Shown here piece after piece: positions 25,409-34,544 of a stretch of DNA of 41,666 bases. Under the pieces are notes generated by a model that was given only the letters and a program-made list of their open reading frames with translations, was not told the origin of the DNA and did not search any database. A program made the position numbers and the translations under genes. The number at the start of each line of letters is the position of its first letter. Position 1 is the stretch's first letter. The DNA comes from Pseudonocardia acidicola (GTDB lineage: Bacteria; Actinomycetota; Actinomycetes; Mycobacteriales; Pseudonocardiaceae): positions 1 through 41,666 of the forward strand of contig NZ_JAAXLA010000066.1 in assembly GCF_012911935.1 (NCBI RefSeq), given 5' to 3'.

Positions 25409-25840
25409 TCAGTCACGGGCGCGGTCGTTGTCCAGCAGGCCGGACAGGGCCTCGTCGAAGTCGAGCCACGAGTACTCGGTGGTGGGGGGCACCGCCTCGA
25501 ACGTGCGGTCGAGGAAGTCGGCGAGCGTCGCAGCGCACGTCGTGAAGACCGCGTGGCCGGACGGGGAGGTCAGCTCGAGCTCGATGCGGCCCGGGTCGTG
25601 CGGCACCGGCTGGACACGGACGTCTCCGGTACCGGCCGGCCCGAGCAGTCCGTCGGCGAGCAGATCGCGGGCGAAGACCCAGTCCACGGCGCTGCTGTGG
25701 CCGGTGCGGAAGGAGGCCTGCACGGCGTACGGATCACGGCTGGAATAGGTCAGCTCCACCTTGACGGGCACGACCGGGGCGTCGGGGGCGATCAATTCGA
25801 ACATCGCCGGTGAGCAGATGATCGTGTGCTCGTCGCGCAT
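25409..25840 (-). CDS. SsgA-like protein (sporulation/cell-division regulator family)
   Basis: 143 residues of the actinomycete-specific SsgA/SsgB family: VPVKVELTYSSRDPYAVQASF, VDWVFARDLLADGLLGP, GDVRVQP and ALADFLDRT-like end (TLADFLDRTFEAVPP). SALP proteins position septa and localise FtsZ (SsgB) during sporulation. The sequence is closest in feel to SsgB-type members, but I cannot tell which paralogue it is. GAGGATG lies just ahead of ATG 25840. Its presence argues for a mycelial, sporulating or related actinomycete. Confidence 0.88.
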   Translation of the reverse strand: MRDEHTIICSPAMFELIAPDAPVVPVKVELTYSSRDPYAVQASFRTGHSSAVDWVFARDLLADGLLGPAGTGDVRVQPVPHDPGRIELELTSPSGHAVFTTCAATLADFLDRTFEAVPPTTEYSWLDFDEALSGLLDNDRARD

Positions 25841-26083
25841 CCTGCATCCTCTTTCGTGTGCCCGCGTGGTCCGTCATCCAGAAAACGAGCGTGTCGCCAA
25901 GATGTGACGGGTCGGGGGACGAAACTCCGCTCGGTTGCCCGCTCGGCATCACCCACACGGTTGGTGTCGCACCCGCGAACAGGGGTGGGCGCGCCGTGCC
26001 GGCGATGAGCCGGATTGCCGGTGGGGACTAACCTGAACCAGTCGCTGCGCTGCAGCGAAGACGCTGACGTGAGGATCCCGCTG

Positions 26084-26758
26084 GTGGCCGATGTAGCCGA
26101 CGCACCGGGCACGCCAGACCGGCGTGGACGGCCGCCGGCTCGCTCGAAACCGGGTGCGCGTGGTCACGATCCCGCGGACGACCAACTCGTCCGCCGGATC
26201 GTCGACGGCGACTCGACGGCGCTGGGTGCGCTGTACGACCGTTACGGGCGGCCCGCCTACTCGCTGGCCCGCCGCATCTGCGCCGACGACGGCATCGCCG
26301 AGGACGTCGTCCAGGAGGCGTTCCTCGCGTTCTGGCGCGACCCGCAGCGCTTCGATCCCGAGCGTGGCGCGTTCGGCACCTGGCTGCTGACCCTCGTGCA
26401 CCACAAGGCGGTCGACGCGGTCCGCCGGGAGAGCACGATCCGCCGGCGCACGGTCCCGGCGGCCGAGGACGGCGAGGAGTGGTCGGCCCAGCCCGGCCCG
26501 GGAGCGGACCAGGCGGCGCTCGGCGCCGTCGTCGCCGGCCAGGTCCGCGACGCACTCGGCCGGCTGCCGGACGAGCAGCGTCAGGCGCTCACGCTCGCCT
26601 ACTTCGGCGGCTACACCCAGCGCGAGGTCGCGGCGCTCACCGGTGTGCCGTTGGGCACGGTCAAGTCGAGGATGTTCACGGGAGTGCAGCGTTTGCGCAG
26701 TGTGCTCGGCCCGCTGCTGGGCGAGTTCGCCACGGATGCCAGTGGGGGAGCGCGGTGA
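26084..26758 (+). CDS. ECF RNA polymerase sigma factor (SigK/ECF19-like)
   Basis: About 224 residues. Region 2 is clear (GALYDRYGRPAYSLARRI, AEDVVQEAFLAFWRDPQRF), as is region 4 with its helix-turn-helix (LPDEQRQALTLAYFGGYTQREVAAL, PLGTVKSRMFTGVQRLR). GTG 26084 has GAGGA eight bases upstream and is preferred over GTG 26069. The stop overlaps the start of an anti-sigma gene (GTGA), so the pair is co-translated. The likely signal is envelope or redox stress sensed by the membrane partner. Confidence 0.93.
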   Translation: MADVADAPGTPDRRGRPPARSKPGARGHDPADDQLVRRIVDGDSTALGALYDRYGRPAYSLARRICADDGIAEDVVQEAFLAFWRDPQRFDPERGAFGTWLLTLVHHKAVDAVRRESTIRRRTVPAAEDGEEWSAQPGPGADQAALGAVVAGQVRDALGRLPDEQRQALTLAYFGGYTQREVAALTGVPLGTVKSRMFTGVQRLRSVLGPLLGEFATDASGGAR

Positions 26759-27621
26759 ACGCGCCCCGTTCCCAGACCTGCCCGGTGACCGAGCAGGCCG
26801 TCGGCTGGGCGTTGCACGCCCTGGAACCCGGTGAGGAGCTGGAGGTGCTCCGGCACCTGCCGACGTGCCCGACGTGCCAGGCGGCGGTGCGCGAGGCCGA
26901 GGAGCTGCTGTCCGGTCTCGGAGCGTCGGTCGAACAGGTCGACCCGCCGGCCGGGCTGCGCGACAGCCTGCTCTCCGCGGCCGAGGAGACTCCGCAGGAG
27001 CGACCCGCCCCGCTGCCGCAGGTGACGCCCGAGGACGAGCCGGCCGGCGGGGCCGGTGCCCGGGTGCCGCAGGGCGGCGAGCCGACGCGTTTCCCGGCTG
27101 CGGCGGCGCGGCCAGCCGGGGGCGGGTGGCTCTCGTCACGGAGCCGCAAACTCGTGGCGGCGTCGATCGCGCTGGTCGCGGCGCTCAGCATCGGCGGCCT
27201 CGCGGTGCGCACTGCGCAGTTGCAGGCCGAGCGGGACGCCCAGACCGCCCAGGCGCAGAGCATCTTCGACATGGTCGCCCAGTTCGACAAGCCGGGCACC
27301 AAGCACGCCTGGCTCACGACCCGGCCCGGCGCCTCCCCGGTGGCCGCGGTGATGGTCAACGGCATCGAACAGCAGGTCGTGACGGTCGGCCTGCCGCCCA
27401 ACGCCACCGACCGGGACGTCTACGTGCTCTGGGGGATGCACGACGGAACGCCGCAGGCAATCGGAACGTTCGACGTCACTCCTACCCAGTCCGGCCCGCA
27501 CAACGTAGGATCCGCGCCCGAGGTGGGCGGTTTCTCCGGTTACGCGATCTCGATCGAGCCCGGTCGGACCGCTCCGGCCTCACCGTCCACGGTGGTCGCG
27601 AGCGGGCAGGTGGAGACCTGA
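26755..27621 (+). CDS. Membrane anti-sigma factor (RskA-like, zinc-type N-terminus)
   Basis: 288 residues. The cytoplasmic N-terminus has the anti-sigma HxxxCxxC motif (H34, C38, C41 in RHLPTCPTC), which binds zinc in ZAS proteins. A Pro-rich linker, a single membrane helix near residues 133-150 (AASIALVAALSIGGLAV) and an extracytoplasmic domain of about 130 residues follow (PGTKHAWLTT, DVYVLWGM, FDVTPTQ), matching the RskA C-terminal domain. It should hold the overlapping sigma factor at the membrane until a signal triggers its proteolysis. Confidence 0.9.
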   Translation: MNAPRSQTCPVTEQAVGWALHALEPGEELEVLRHLPTCPTCQAAVREAEELLSGLGASVEQVDPPAGLRDSLLSAAEETPQERPAPLPQVTPEDEPAGGAGARVPQGGEPTRFPAAAARPAGGGWLSSRSRKLVAASIALVAALSIGGLAVRTAQLQAERDAQTAQAQSIFDMVAQFDKPGTKHAWLTTRPGASPVAAVMVNGIEQQVVTVGLPPNATDRDVYVLWGMHDGTPQAIGTFDVTPTQSGPHNVGSAPEVGGFSGYAISIEPGRTAPASPSTVVASGQVET

Positions 27622-27836
27622 GCAACACCGACGAGGAGCAGCGGACCGGCTCCGCCCGGTCTCGATCGACGCACCCAGGAACAGCCCACGCTGCACGGTG
27701 TGGCGTTGGTCGCGACCGAGGGGACGGAGGGCCGGCCGACTCGGTCGAGGGTGAGCAGGCCGGCGGCGTCCGGCTTGCGGCCCGTCGCGCAGTGGCGCGA
27801 TGCCGGCGGGCTCGTCGGTCGCTCGGCCGTTACCCG
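27622..27836. other. Gene-free stretch
   Basis: 215 bases between the anti-sigma stop and the PGPGW protein. No convincing gene, hairpin or repeat was found; the PGPGW protein could start earlier in this stretch, because no ribosome-binding site marks its ATG. Confidence 0.35.
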
Positions 27837-28193
27837 ATGCTCGACGTGGTGTACCGCCTTCTCGTCGGGCTCGTCGGACTGACCGTCATCGTGATCGGAA
27901 TCGTGCTGTTGCCGGCTCCGGGGCCCGGGTGGGCGGTCATCTTCCTGGGACTCGGCATCCTCGCGACCGAGTTCGAGTCCGCGCGGAAGGTCCTGCTCTA
28001 CACCCGGCGCAAGTACCAGGCGTGGATCGCCTGGCTCGGACGGCAGCGCGCGTCCGTGCGACTGGCCGTGTCGACGGCTGTGCTGCTGCTCGTCGCAACC
28101 TGCGGCTGGCTGTTCGGGGCGTTCGCCGTGGTCGGCGGCTGGATCGGAATCGACTGGGCCGTGCTGGAGTCTCCGCTCGGCGGGGTCCTCTGA
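27837..28193 (+). CDS. PGPGW-motif membrane protein (TIGR02611-like)
   Basis: 118 residues with three membrane helices. The diagnostic stretch is LPAPGPGWAVIFLGLGILATEFESAR, found in a family of small membrane proteins of unknown function in actinobacteria. The basic loop RKYQAW connects helices. The ATG at 27837 lacks a clear ribosome-binding site and the frame is open upstream, so the N-terminus is uncertain. Confidence 0.8.
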   Translation: MLDVVYRLLVGLVGLTVIVIGIVLLPAPGPGWAVIFLGLGILATEFESARKVLLYTRRKYQAWIAWLGRQRASVRLAVSTAVLLLVATCGWLFGAFAVVGGWIGIDWAVLESPLGGVL

Positions 28194-28531
28194 GCTCGGT
28201 CAGCCGACGAGCAGGGATCGGCTGGACGGCGACGACCCGTGCCACGACCCGCTTCCCCGGGGAGTCGAGCGCCGCGAGCGGGTAGATCGACATCTTCGGG
28301 TGCCAGGGGAACCGCGCCGAGTGCGGCGATCGAAACGCCGCAGGAGATCAGCTCGTTGTGGGTGAACCTCCACCCGAGGGTGGCTCTCCCGGACGGCGGC
28401 CCTCTGCACGCCCCGAGCCCCGTCTCGGTGCCGGACCGATCGTGCTTGGTGCTGGTGAGGGGCCGGTGCGTGGCCTACCCGGGGGTGCCGGAGAGGGGCG
28501 GAGTCGATGTAGTAATGTCTTCGACGGCAGC
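28194..28531. other. Gene-free stretch ahead of tRNA-Val(CAC)
   Basis: 338 bases. I see no convincing gene. TAGTAAT at about 28510-28516 is a fair -10 element for the tRNA gene starting at 28532; no clear -35 element accompanies it. Confidence 0.4.
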
Positions 28532-28603
28532 GGGCGATTAGCTCAGGGGGAGAGCGCTTCGTTCACACCGAAGAGGTCACTGGTTCGATCCCAGTATCGC
28601 CCA
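28532..28603 (+). tRNA. tRNA-Val (anticodon CAC), integration site
   Basis: The acceptor arm GGGCGAT (28532-28538) pairs with ATCGCCC (28596-28602). The D arm is GCTC...GAGC, the anticodon stem CTTCG/CGAAG holds TTCACAC giving CAC, and the T arm is ACTGG-TTCGATC-CCAGT. Everything from the last base of the 5' anticodon stem onward (28560) lies in attL and was supplied by the integrated element, which keeps the tRNA functional. CCA is not encoded. Confidence 0.97.
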
Positions 28604-28608
28604 CGCAG
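28560..28608 (+). repeat. attL core (49-bp direct repeat)
   Basis: Identical over 49 bases to 41044-41092: it starts CGTTCACACCGAAG and ends CGCCCACGCAG. It covers the tRNA from the anticodon arm to the 3' end plus five bases. Bases flanking both sides differ between the two copies, which fixes the limits. Confidence 0.96.
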
Positions 28609-28660
28609 CCGAACGGCCTGGTCAGAGGCTCACAGAGAGCCTGACGACCAGGCCGTTCGG
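28609..28660. terminator. Long hairpin after attL, terminator for tRNA and int
   Basis: CCGAACGGCCTGGTC (28609-28623) pairs perfectly with 28646-28660; an inner stem AGGCT/AGCCT adds to it. It starts at the first base after the att core and lies between the tRNA and the 3' end of int, so it can end both transcripts. It is element DNA that replaces the original tRNA terminator. Confidence 0.8.
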
Positions 28661-28679
28661 CGTTGTTAGGGGACGTTCC

Positions 28680-28696
28680 CGGAGCATTTCCGGAGC
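28680..28696. repeat. Candidate integrase arm-binding site, left
   Basis: CGGAGCATTTCCGGAGC occurs here and again, in the same orientation, at 40921-40937 near attR. In the circular form the two copies would flank the att core on either side, as arm-type integrase sites do. This copy lies just seven bases past the int stop. Confidence 0.6.
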
Positions 28697-28703
28697 ATCC
28701 GAT

Positions 28704-29933
28704 TCAGGTCGGAGCGTGCATGCCTCTCCCGTCGTCCGGGTCGTCCTCGTCGTCCAGTGCTTCGAGGATGCGATCGCTGTTGTCGGTGCGGCGGGTGTAG
28801 AGGTCGAGCGTCGTGGACGAGCGCTCGTGGCCCATGACCCGCTGGACCATGTTGGGCGGGACGCCGTCATCGACGAGCCAGGTGGCGTAGGAGTGGCGCA
28901 GATCGTGGAAGCGCAGCCCGCCCGCCTGGTTCCGCGCGACGTGGTGCACGGCCGCAGTCTCGGTCGGCAGCCGCTCGGTGTGCTTGGTCCCGTCCGCATC
29001 CGACCACTGCGCCTCGAAGCCGCCGTCGACGGCGACCACCGCGCCGAGCATCCCCGCACGCACCAGCGACGGCCGCCAGACCCGCGTTCGGAACAGCGTC
29101 CGGCGCAGCGCCCCGCCCACCTCGTTGGCGAAGATCGGCGCACTGGGCTGGGTCGGCCACCGGTCGAGGTGGGCTCGGATGGTCGTGACCAGCCAGGCGG
29201 GCAGGGGCACGGTGCGCCGTCCGGCCCGGGACTTGGGGAACGGCTTGAACGAGGTGTGCCCGGAGACCTCGATCACGGTGCGGATCACGTGCAGCCGGGC
29301 GGCGTCGAGATCGAGCGCGTCGACCCGGAGCCCGGCGGCCTCGCCCCAGCGCAAGCCCGCACCGGCGGCGGTCGCGACGATGCCCCGGTACCGCTCGGGC
29401 ACCGCCGGGAGGAGCCGGCCACGGAGGTCGGCGCGGCTGATGACCCGCTCGTCGGTGTCCCGGCGCCGGGTGCGCGGCACGCGGACGTCCTCGGCGGGAT
29501 TGAACGGGATCAGCCGGTTGCGCACCGCTGAACGCAGCACTGCCGAGGTGAGCCGCAGCGCCTCCACGACGGTGGCCCGGGAGCGCTGCTTGCCGAGTTC
29601 GGTGGCCCAGGCCTGCAACCCGAGGTGGTCGATCTTGCCGAGCTGCACCGCGCTCCACTGCGGCAGAACGTGCGTGCGCATGACCGACAGGTCCCGGGCG
29701 GCGGTGGTGGCCTCGGTGTTCCAGGTCGCCATCCACTGCTGGGCGTGCTCGCCGAACAGCATCCGGCCGGCGTTCGGCGCGACGTAGGCACCGCGGCTCT
29801 TGGCCGTCTCGACCTCGGCGAGGAAGGATGCGGCGTCCTTCTTGAGCCGGAAGGTCTTGGACCGCTGCCGTCCGGCCGGGTCGCGGAAGTAGGCGCGGTA
29901 GCGGCCTTCGGGGGTCTTGTCGATGAAGCCCAT
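28704..29933 (-). CDS. int: AICE tyrosine integrase
   Basis: 409 residues. The N-terminal AP2-like arm-binding domain (GRYRAYFRDPAGRQRSKTF) and a SAM-like core-binding domain precede the catalytic domain with R195 (GLRWGEA), H343 and R346 (FHDLRHS), H369 (MGHERS) and nucleophile Y379 (LDLYTRR). Between the first Arg and the HDLRH box is an insertion of about 40 residues (roughly 298-338) that looks like a second AP2-like domain. It would recombine attP with the tRNA-Val attB. The ATG overlaps the xis stop (TGATG); a GTG one codon upstream is an alternative. The 3' end is 95 bases from attL, the usual AICE position. Confidence 0.96.
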   Translation of the reverse strand: MGFIDKTPEGRYRAYFRDPAGRQRSKTFRLKKDAASFLAEVETAKSRGAYVAPNAGRMLFGEHAQQWMATWNTEATTAARDLSVMRTHVLPQWSAVQLGKIDHLGLQAWATELGKQRSRATVVEALRLTSAVLRSAVRNRLIPFNPAEDVRVPRTRRRDTDERVISRADLRGRLLPAVPERYRGIVATAAGAGLRWGEAAGLRVDALDLDAARLHVIRTVIEVSGHTSFKPFPKSRAGRRTVPLPAWLVTTIRAHLDRWPTQPSAPIFANEVGGALRRTLFRTRVWRPSLVRAGMLGAVVAVDGGFEAQWSDADGTKHTERLPTETAAVHHVARNQAGGLRFHDLRHSYATWLVDDGVPPNMVQRVMGHERSSTTLDLYTRRTDNSDRILEALDDEDDPDDGRGMHAPT

Positions 29934-30129
29934 CACGCGACCTCGCGGGTGTCGGTGCCGTCGAGCCAGGCGTGGAAGCGGCGGCGGGGCACCAGCCAGC
30001 GGCGCCCGACCCGCATGGCCGGGATCGAGCCGTTGCGCACGCTCTCGTAGGCGACACCGCGGGCGATGCCGAGCAGTGCGGCCACCTCGTCCACGCTGTA
30101 GGTCAGCGCCTGCGTGCTCGTCGGGGTGG

Positions 30130-30133
<4 letters not shown>
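29933..30133 (-). CDS. xis: Excisionase (MerR/AlpA-type helix-turn-helix)
   Basis: 66 residues, all of it one winged-helix DNA-binding domain: YSVDEVAALLGIARGVAYE is the helix-turn-helix and IPAMRVGRRWLVPRRRFHAWL the wing. Proteins like this bend DNA at attL/attR and direct the integrase toward excision. Its ATG overlaps the rep stop (ATGA) and its stop overlaps the int start, the repSA-xis-int layout known from pSAM2. Confidence 0.92.
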
Positions 30134-31526
<1,393 letters not shown>

Positions 31527-31530
<4 letters not shown>

Positions 31531-32114
31531 CAGAACTCCCGTTCGTGTTCGATCTCGACGGAGGTGGCGCGGTGGCCGTGGTGGCGGGCGAGGCGTTCGG
31601 CGCCGTGGCGGTAGGAGCGGGCCCGGCCGATCACCTCCCCGACCTCGGTCTCGACCAGGTAGGAGGTGCCGTCGCGGAGGATGGAGCCGGACCAGTCGCC
31701 GTCCCCGCAGGTGACCAGCCCTTTGCCGGGGGAGACCACGTCGACCAGGACCCGGACCGACCGAGGACCCTCAGGCTCAGTCACAGCGCGCCCGGTGGGG
31801 GCGGGTTCGACGACGGTGGCCATCTGCGGTTCCGGCTGATCGGCCACCACCGGGATGCGGTGGCCCAGGGTGAGCCGCCCGGCGGTGAGCAGGTGGTGCA
31901 CCGTGGTGGCCTCGTCCGCGGCGACCGGCATCGCGCGTGCGGCTTCGCGGGTGTGGACGGCGCGCTGGTAGACGGTGTCGGCCGGGCCGAGCAGGACGTA
32001 GCCGGGGTCGCGGGCCAACCGCAGGACGCGGTCGGTGACCGGGTCGTCGAACAGCAGCCCTTGGCCGGCCGCCTGCACCGGCACCCGCGGTCGACGAGCG
32101 TTGGTGCGGGTCAT
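31527..32114 (-). CDS. AICE hypothetical protein upstream of rep
   Basis: 195 residues from ATG 32114 (RTNARRPRVPVQAAGQGLLFDDP). The N-terminal half is helical; the C-terminal 75 residues (VLVDVVSPGKGLVTCGDGDWSGSI, SYLVETEVGEVIGRARSYRHGAERLARHHG) look like a compact beta-rich domain. I know no function. The ATG overlaps the stop of the SpdB-like gene and its stop overlaps the rep start, so it is locked into the operon between transfer and replication genes. Confidence 0.75.
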
Positions 32115-32326
32115 CGGGTCCACCACCACGAGGCGCGGGCCTCGGACTCCCATTCGGTGGCCAGCGCGCGGGCGGCCCACAGGTCAATCCAGGCCGCGGC
32201 GACCGCGGCGACCCAGAACCAGCCCGACGAGGTGCCGAGCCATGCCCAGCAGCCTGCGACGAGCAGGGCGAGGGCGGCGGTGATTTTGAGCCAGGTAGCG
32301 AGCGCCCATCCGGTGACGGCCCACAT
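32111..32326 (-). CDS. Small two-helix membrane protein (SpdB-like spread protein)
   Basis: 71 residues: WAVTGWALATWLKITAALALLVAGCWAWLG and SSGWFWVAAVAAAWIDLWAA form two membrane helices, followed by a short charged tail. Small membrane proteins next to traB in Streptomyces plasmids and AICEs are Spd proteins that help the element spread between septal compartments; here that role is inferred from size, topology and place. The ATG overlaps the traB stop (TGATG); GTG 32329 is an alternative. Confidence 0.7.
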   Translation of the reverse strand: MWAVTGWALATWLKITAALALLVAGCWAWLGTSSGWFWVAAVAAAWIDLWAARALATEWESEARASWWWTR

Positions 32327-33762
32327 CACGCCGCCCCCTCGTCCGCGTCGCGCTCCGGGTGCAGCGGCAGCACCTGGGCGGGCGGCGGGTGGATCGCGCA
32401 GCGCTCGACCAACTCGTCGATCTCCCGGTCGTCCACATAGGCGGCGCGGAACCGGACCGGCAGCCGTGATCCGGTGTCGATGACGAACCCGATCCCGGCG
32501 TGCCTCGGGTCGCCGGGGATCTCGTCGGCCAGCGCACCCCGCTCGCGGGCGCCGTCACCGAGGACCATGTCCACGTGGGAGGCGGCGGTGACGCCCAGGC
32601 AGATCCGGGTGGGGAACAACTCCCGCACGTCGACGACGTCCTTGGACGGCTCCTGCACATACCCCCACACCGAGATCCCGCAGGCCCGGCCCTGGGTGAG
32701 AATCTCCGCCAGCAGCCGCAGCGCCTCGCGGACGTCGGCGCGGTCGCCGTAGGCGGTGAGCATCGCCATCTCGTCGATCTGCACCAGCTCCAACGGCGAC
32801 TCCGCGCACACGTCCAGCGTGCGCAGGCCGTGCTCGCGCATGTGGTCCTGGCGGCGCTTCATCTCGTCCCGGACTTCGGCCAGCAGCCGCAGCGCCTCGG
32901 CCGCGGTGGTGGCGTAGCGGGAGAACAGCCGGGCGCCGCGCTGGGTCTCCGCCCCGCCCTTGAGGTCGATCATCGACGCCCGCACCAGCCGGTCGCGGAT
33001 CAGCGGGCCCATCGCCCGTAGCGGGGACCAGATCAGCGAGCTCTTGCCCGCGCCGGAGGCGCCGGCCACCAGGCCGTGCGTGCCGCGGACGCGGATCGTG
33101 AACGGCTGGCCGTGCTCGTTGTCCCCGACGTCGAGCGCCCCCAGGTCCACATCGGCCGGATCGGACGGGATCTCCGGGGCGGGGATGACGTGGTCGAAGG
33201 GCAGCTCCCGCTCCACCACGATGGCCAGCACGGCGGGGCGGATGCGGGTGATCGCCACCCGGTGCGCGATCAGCGCTTCGGCGAGGGCGTCGGCGCGTTC
33301 GGTCCAGGTGCGCAGGTCCTGCCCGCGGACCATCCGCACGTAGAGGGTGTCGATCGACGGGCTGGCCGAGCGGACCCGCAGCACCCGGGGCACGGCGGCC
33401 CGGCCGGTGCGCCGGTTCTCCCGGACCAGGTCGCAGTCGGCCAGCGTGGCCGCCCAGCGGCGCCCGGCGTAGGCGGTCCAGCGCCGCCGTTGCGCCCGGA
33501 GGGTCGGGGCGGCGAGGCGGTCGAAGGTGGCCGGGTGCACCCGCGACCAGACCAGCAGGCCCAGGGCCAGCGAGCCGGCCGCGAGCGCGACGGCCGCCGG
33601 ACCGCAGGCGGTCATCGCCCACACCAGTGCGGCGGGGACGAGGACGAACAGTGGATGCCGGGCCAGCCAGAGCAGGGCCCGCCACTCCGCCCCCTGCGGG
33701 CGGGACGAGGCCCGCATCGTCTGCGGTCGGGTGCCCGGTCGGTGACGCGTAGGGTTGCGCAT
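32326..33762 (-). CDS. traB: FtsK/SpoIIIE-like conjugative DNA translocase TraB (TraSA)
   Basis: 478 residues. Two membrane helices lie near residues 35-72 (PLFVLVPAALVWAM, AAVALAAGSLALGLLVW), then a linker and the RecA-like motor with Walker A GASGAGKSS at 234-242 and Walker B LVQIDEM at 326-332. A C-terminal winged-helix (gamma) region should read specific DNA repeats. TraB alone moves double-stranded circular DNA through the mating septum in Streptomyces. I start at ATG 33762, which has AGGAAGG upstream; an in-frame longer reading (to 33831) would run into a hairpin. Confidence 0.93.
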   Translation of the reverse strand: MRNPTRHRPGTRPQTMRASSRPQGAEWRALLWLARHPLFVLVPAALVWAMTACGPAAVALAAGSLALGLLVWSRVHPATFDRLAAPTLRAQRRRWTAYAGRRWAATLADCDLVRENRRTGRAAVPRVLRVRSASPSIDTLYVRMVRGQDLRTWTERADALAEALIAHRVAITRIRPAVLAIVVERELPFDHVIPAPEIPSDPADVDLGALDVGDNEHGQPFTIRVRGTHGLVAGASGAGKSSLIWSPLRAMGPLIRDRLVRASMIDLKGGAETQRGARLFSRYATTAAEALRLLAEVRDEMKRRQDHMREHGLRTLDVCAESPLELVQIDEMAMLTAYGDRADVREALRLLAEILTQGRACGISVWGYVQEPSKDVVDVRELFPTRICLGVTAASHVDMVLGDGARERGALADEIPGDPRHAGIGFVIDTGSRLPVRFRAAYVDDREIDELVERCAIHPPPAQVLPLHPERDADEGAA

Positions 33763-33806
33763 TGCCGCGCCTTCCTGTGAAAAAGGGGGGGGTGTGGTGA
33801 GGAAAG

Positions 33807-33851
33807 GGGGCCCGCCGGTCGATTCCGCCAAGATTCAGCCCGGCGGGCCCC
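33807..33851 (-). terminator. Hairpin upstream of traB (attenuator or terminator)
   Basis: GGGGCCCGCCGG (33807-33818) pairs with CCGGCGGGCCCC (33840-33851). Read leftward, the stem is followed by CTTTCC and, later, a run of eight C and five T. It lies inside the leftward gene series, after four small genes and 45 bases before the traB start, so it can reduce or gate expression of traB and the genes beyond. Confidence 0.7.
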
Positions 33852-33867
33852 GTACTGCTCGAACTCG

Positions 33868-34050
33868 CTACTTGCTGAGGGTCGACCGGGCCGCATCCAG
33901 CAGCACCGTCAGATGGGCGACATTGCGGGCCAGGTTGTCGTGGGTGTTCTTGAACCCGCCCGCGCGAAACGGGATCCCGGACAGCGAGCGGCGCAGTTCC
34001 CGCATCGCCGCGTCGATGTCCTCGATCGTGCGGTCCACCGTCCGCGACAT
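33868..34050 (-). CDS. Small AICE hypothetical protein
   Basis: 60 residues, mostly helical (TVDRTIEDIDAAMRELRRSL, NLARNVAHLTVLLDAARSTL), with regularly spaced hydrophobic residues that suggest a coiled coil or helical hairpin. It lies seven bases after the upstream gene's stop and is the last gene before the hairpin at 33807-33851. No family recognised. Confidence 0.65.
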   Translation of the reverse strand: MSRTVDRTIEDIDAAMRELRRSLSGIPFRAGGFKNTHDNLARNVAHLTVLLDAARSTLSK

Positions 34051-34057
34051 GGCGCGA

Positions 34058-34351
34058 TCACCTGCGCCATTCGCGGGAGACCAGTTCGGCTTCCCACTTC
34101 TTGGCCGCCGTCGCCATCACGTGTAGCGACTGGCCGGCCTTCTTCGCCGATGAGCGCAGCTCCTGGGCGGTGGGGGCCGACCAGTGCGCGGTGGCACCGG
34201 CCGCGGCCCGCGCGGGTTGGGTGTCGGCGGCCTTCTGCGCCACCAGCTCGGCCTGGGCCAGCGCGGCCGCGACGAGCTGCAGCGACCGCCAGAACTCGCC
34301 GTAGCGCCGCAGCGCGCGGCGGTTCACCGGCGTGAGGTTCACCGAGGCCAT
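34058..34351 (-). CDS. Small AICE hypothetical protein
   Basis: 97 residues from ATG 34351 (ASVNLTPVNRRALRRYGEFW). The body is an alanine-rich helical segment (LQLVAAALAQAELVAQKAAD) followed by SAKKAGQSLHVMATAAKKWEAELV. No membrane helix or catalytic motif is seen. It is packed tightly between two other small genes, so it is part of the leftward operon. Function unknown. Confidence 0.65.
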   Translation of the reverse strand: MASVNLTPVNRRALRRYGEFWRSLQLVAAALAQAELVAQKAADTQPARAAAGATAHWSAPTAQELRSSAKKAGQSLHVMATAAKKWEAELVSREWRR

Positions 34352-34355
34352 GACC

Positions 34356-34544
34356 TCAGACCCCCTTCCGGATCGCCGCCTGCGCCAGCCGCAGGCCCTC
34401 CGCGACCCCGGCCCGCCACGCCCGCTCGGTCGGCACGGAGGTGTCGTCCCAGCGGGACCAGCGGCGCCGCTCGCACTCCAACCGCCGCACCAACCGGCCG
34501 ACACCCGCGCTCTGCCGGACCCGGCCCTTGACCATCGCGCCCAT
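34356..34544 (-). CDS. Small AICE hypothetical protein
   Basis: 62 residues, Arg-rich and helical (VRRLECERRRWSRWDDTSV, AWRAGVAEGLRLAQAAI), which could bind nucleic acid; that is a guess. The ATG overlaps the stop of the Cys-rich gene (TGATG), with GTG 34547 as an alternative. It ends four bases before the next start. Confidence 0.55.
   Translation of the reverse strand: MGAMVKGRVRQSAGVGRLVRRLECERRRWSRWDDTSVPTERAWRAGVAEGLRLAQAAIRKGV

Noticed and set aside
31749..31756. GACCCGGA, resembling the 8-bp TraB recognition repeat of pSVH1
   Set aside because: I found one copy only, inside a gene; a clt locus needs several close copies.
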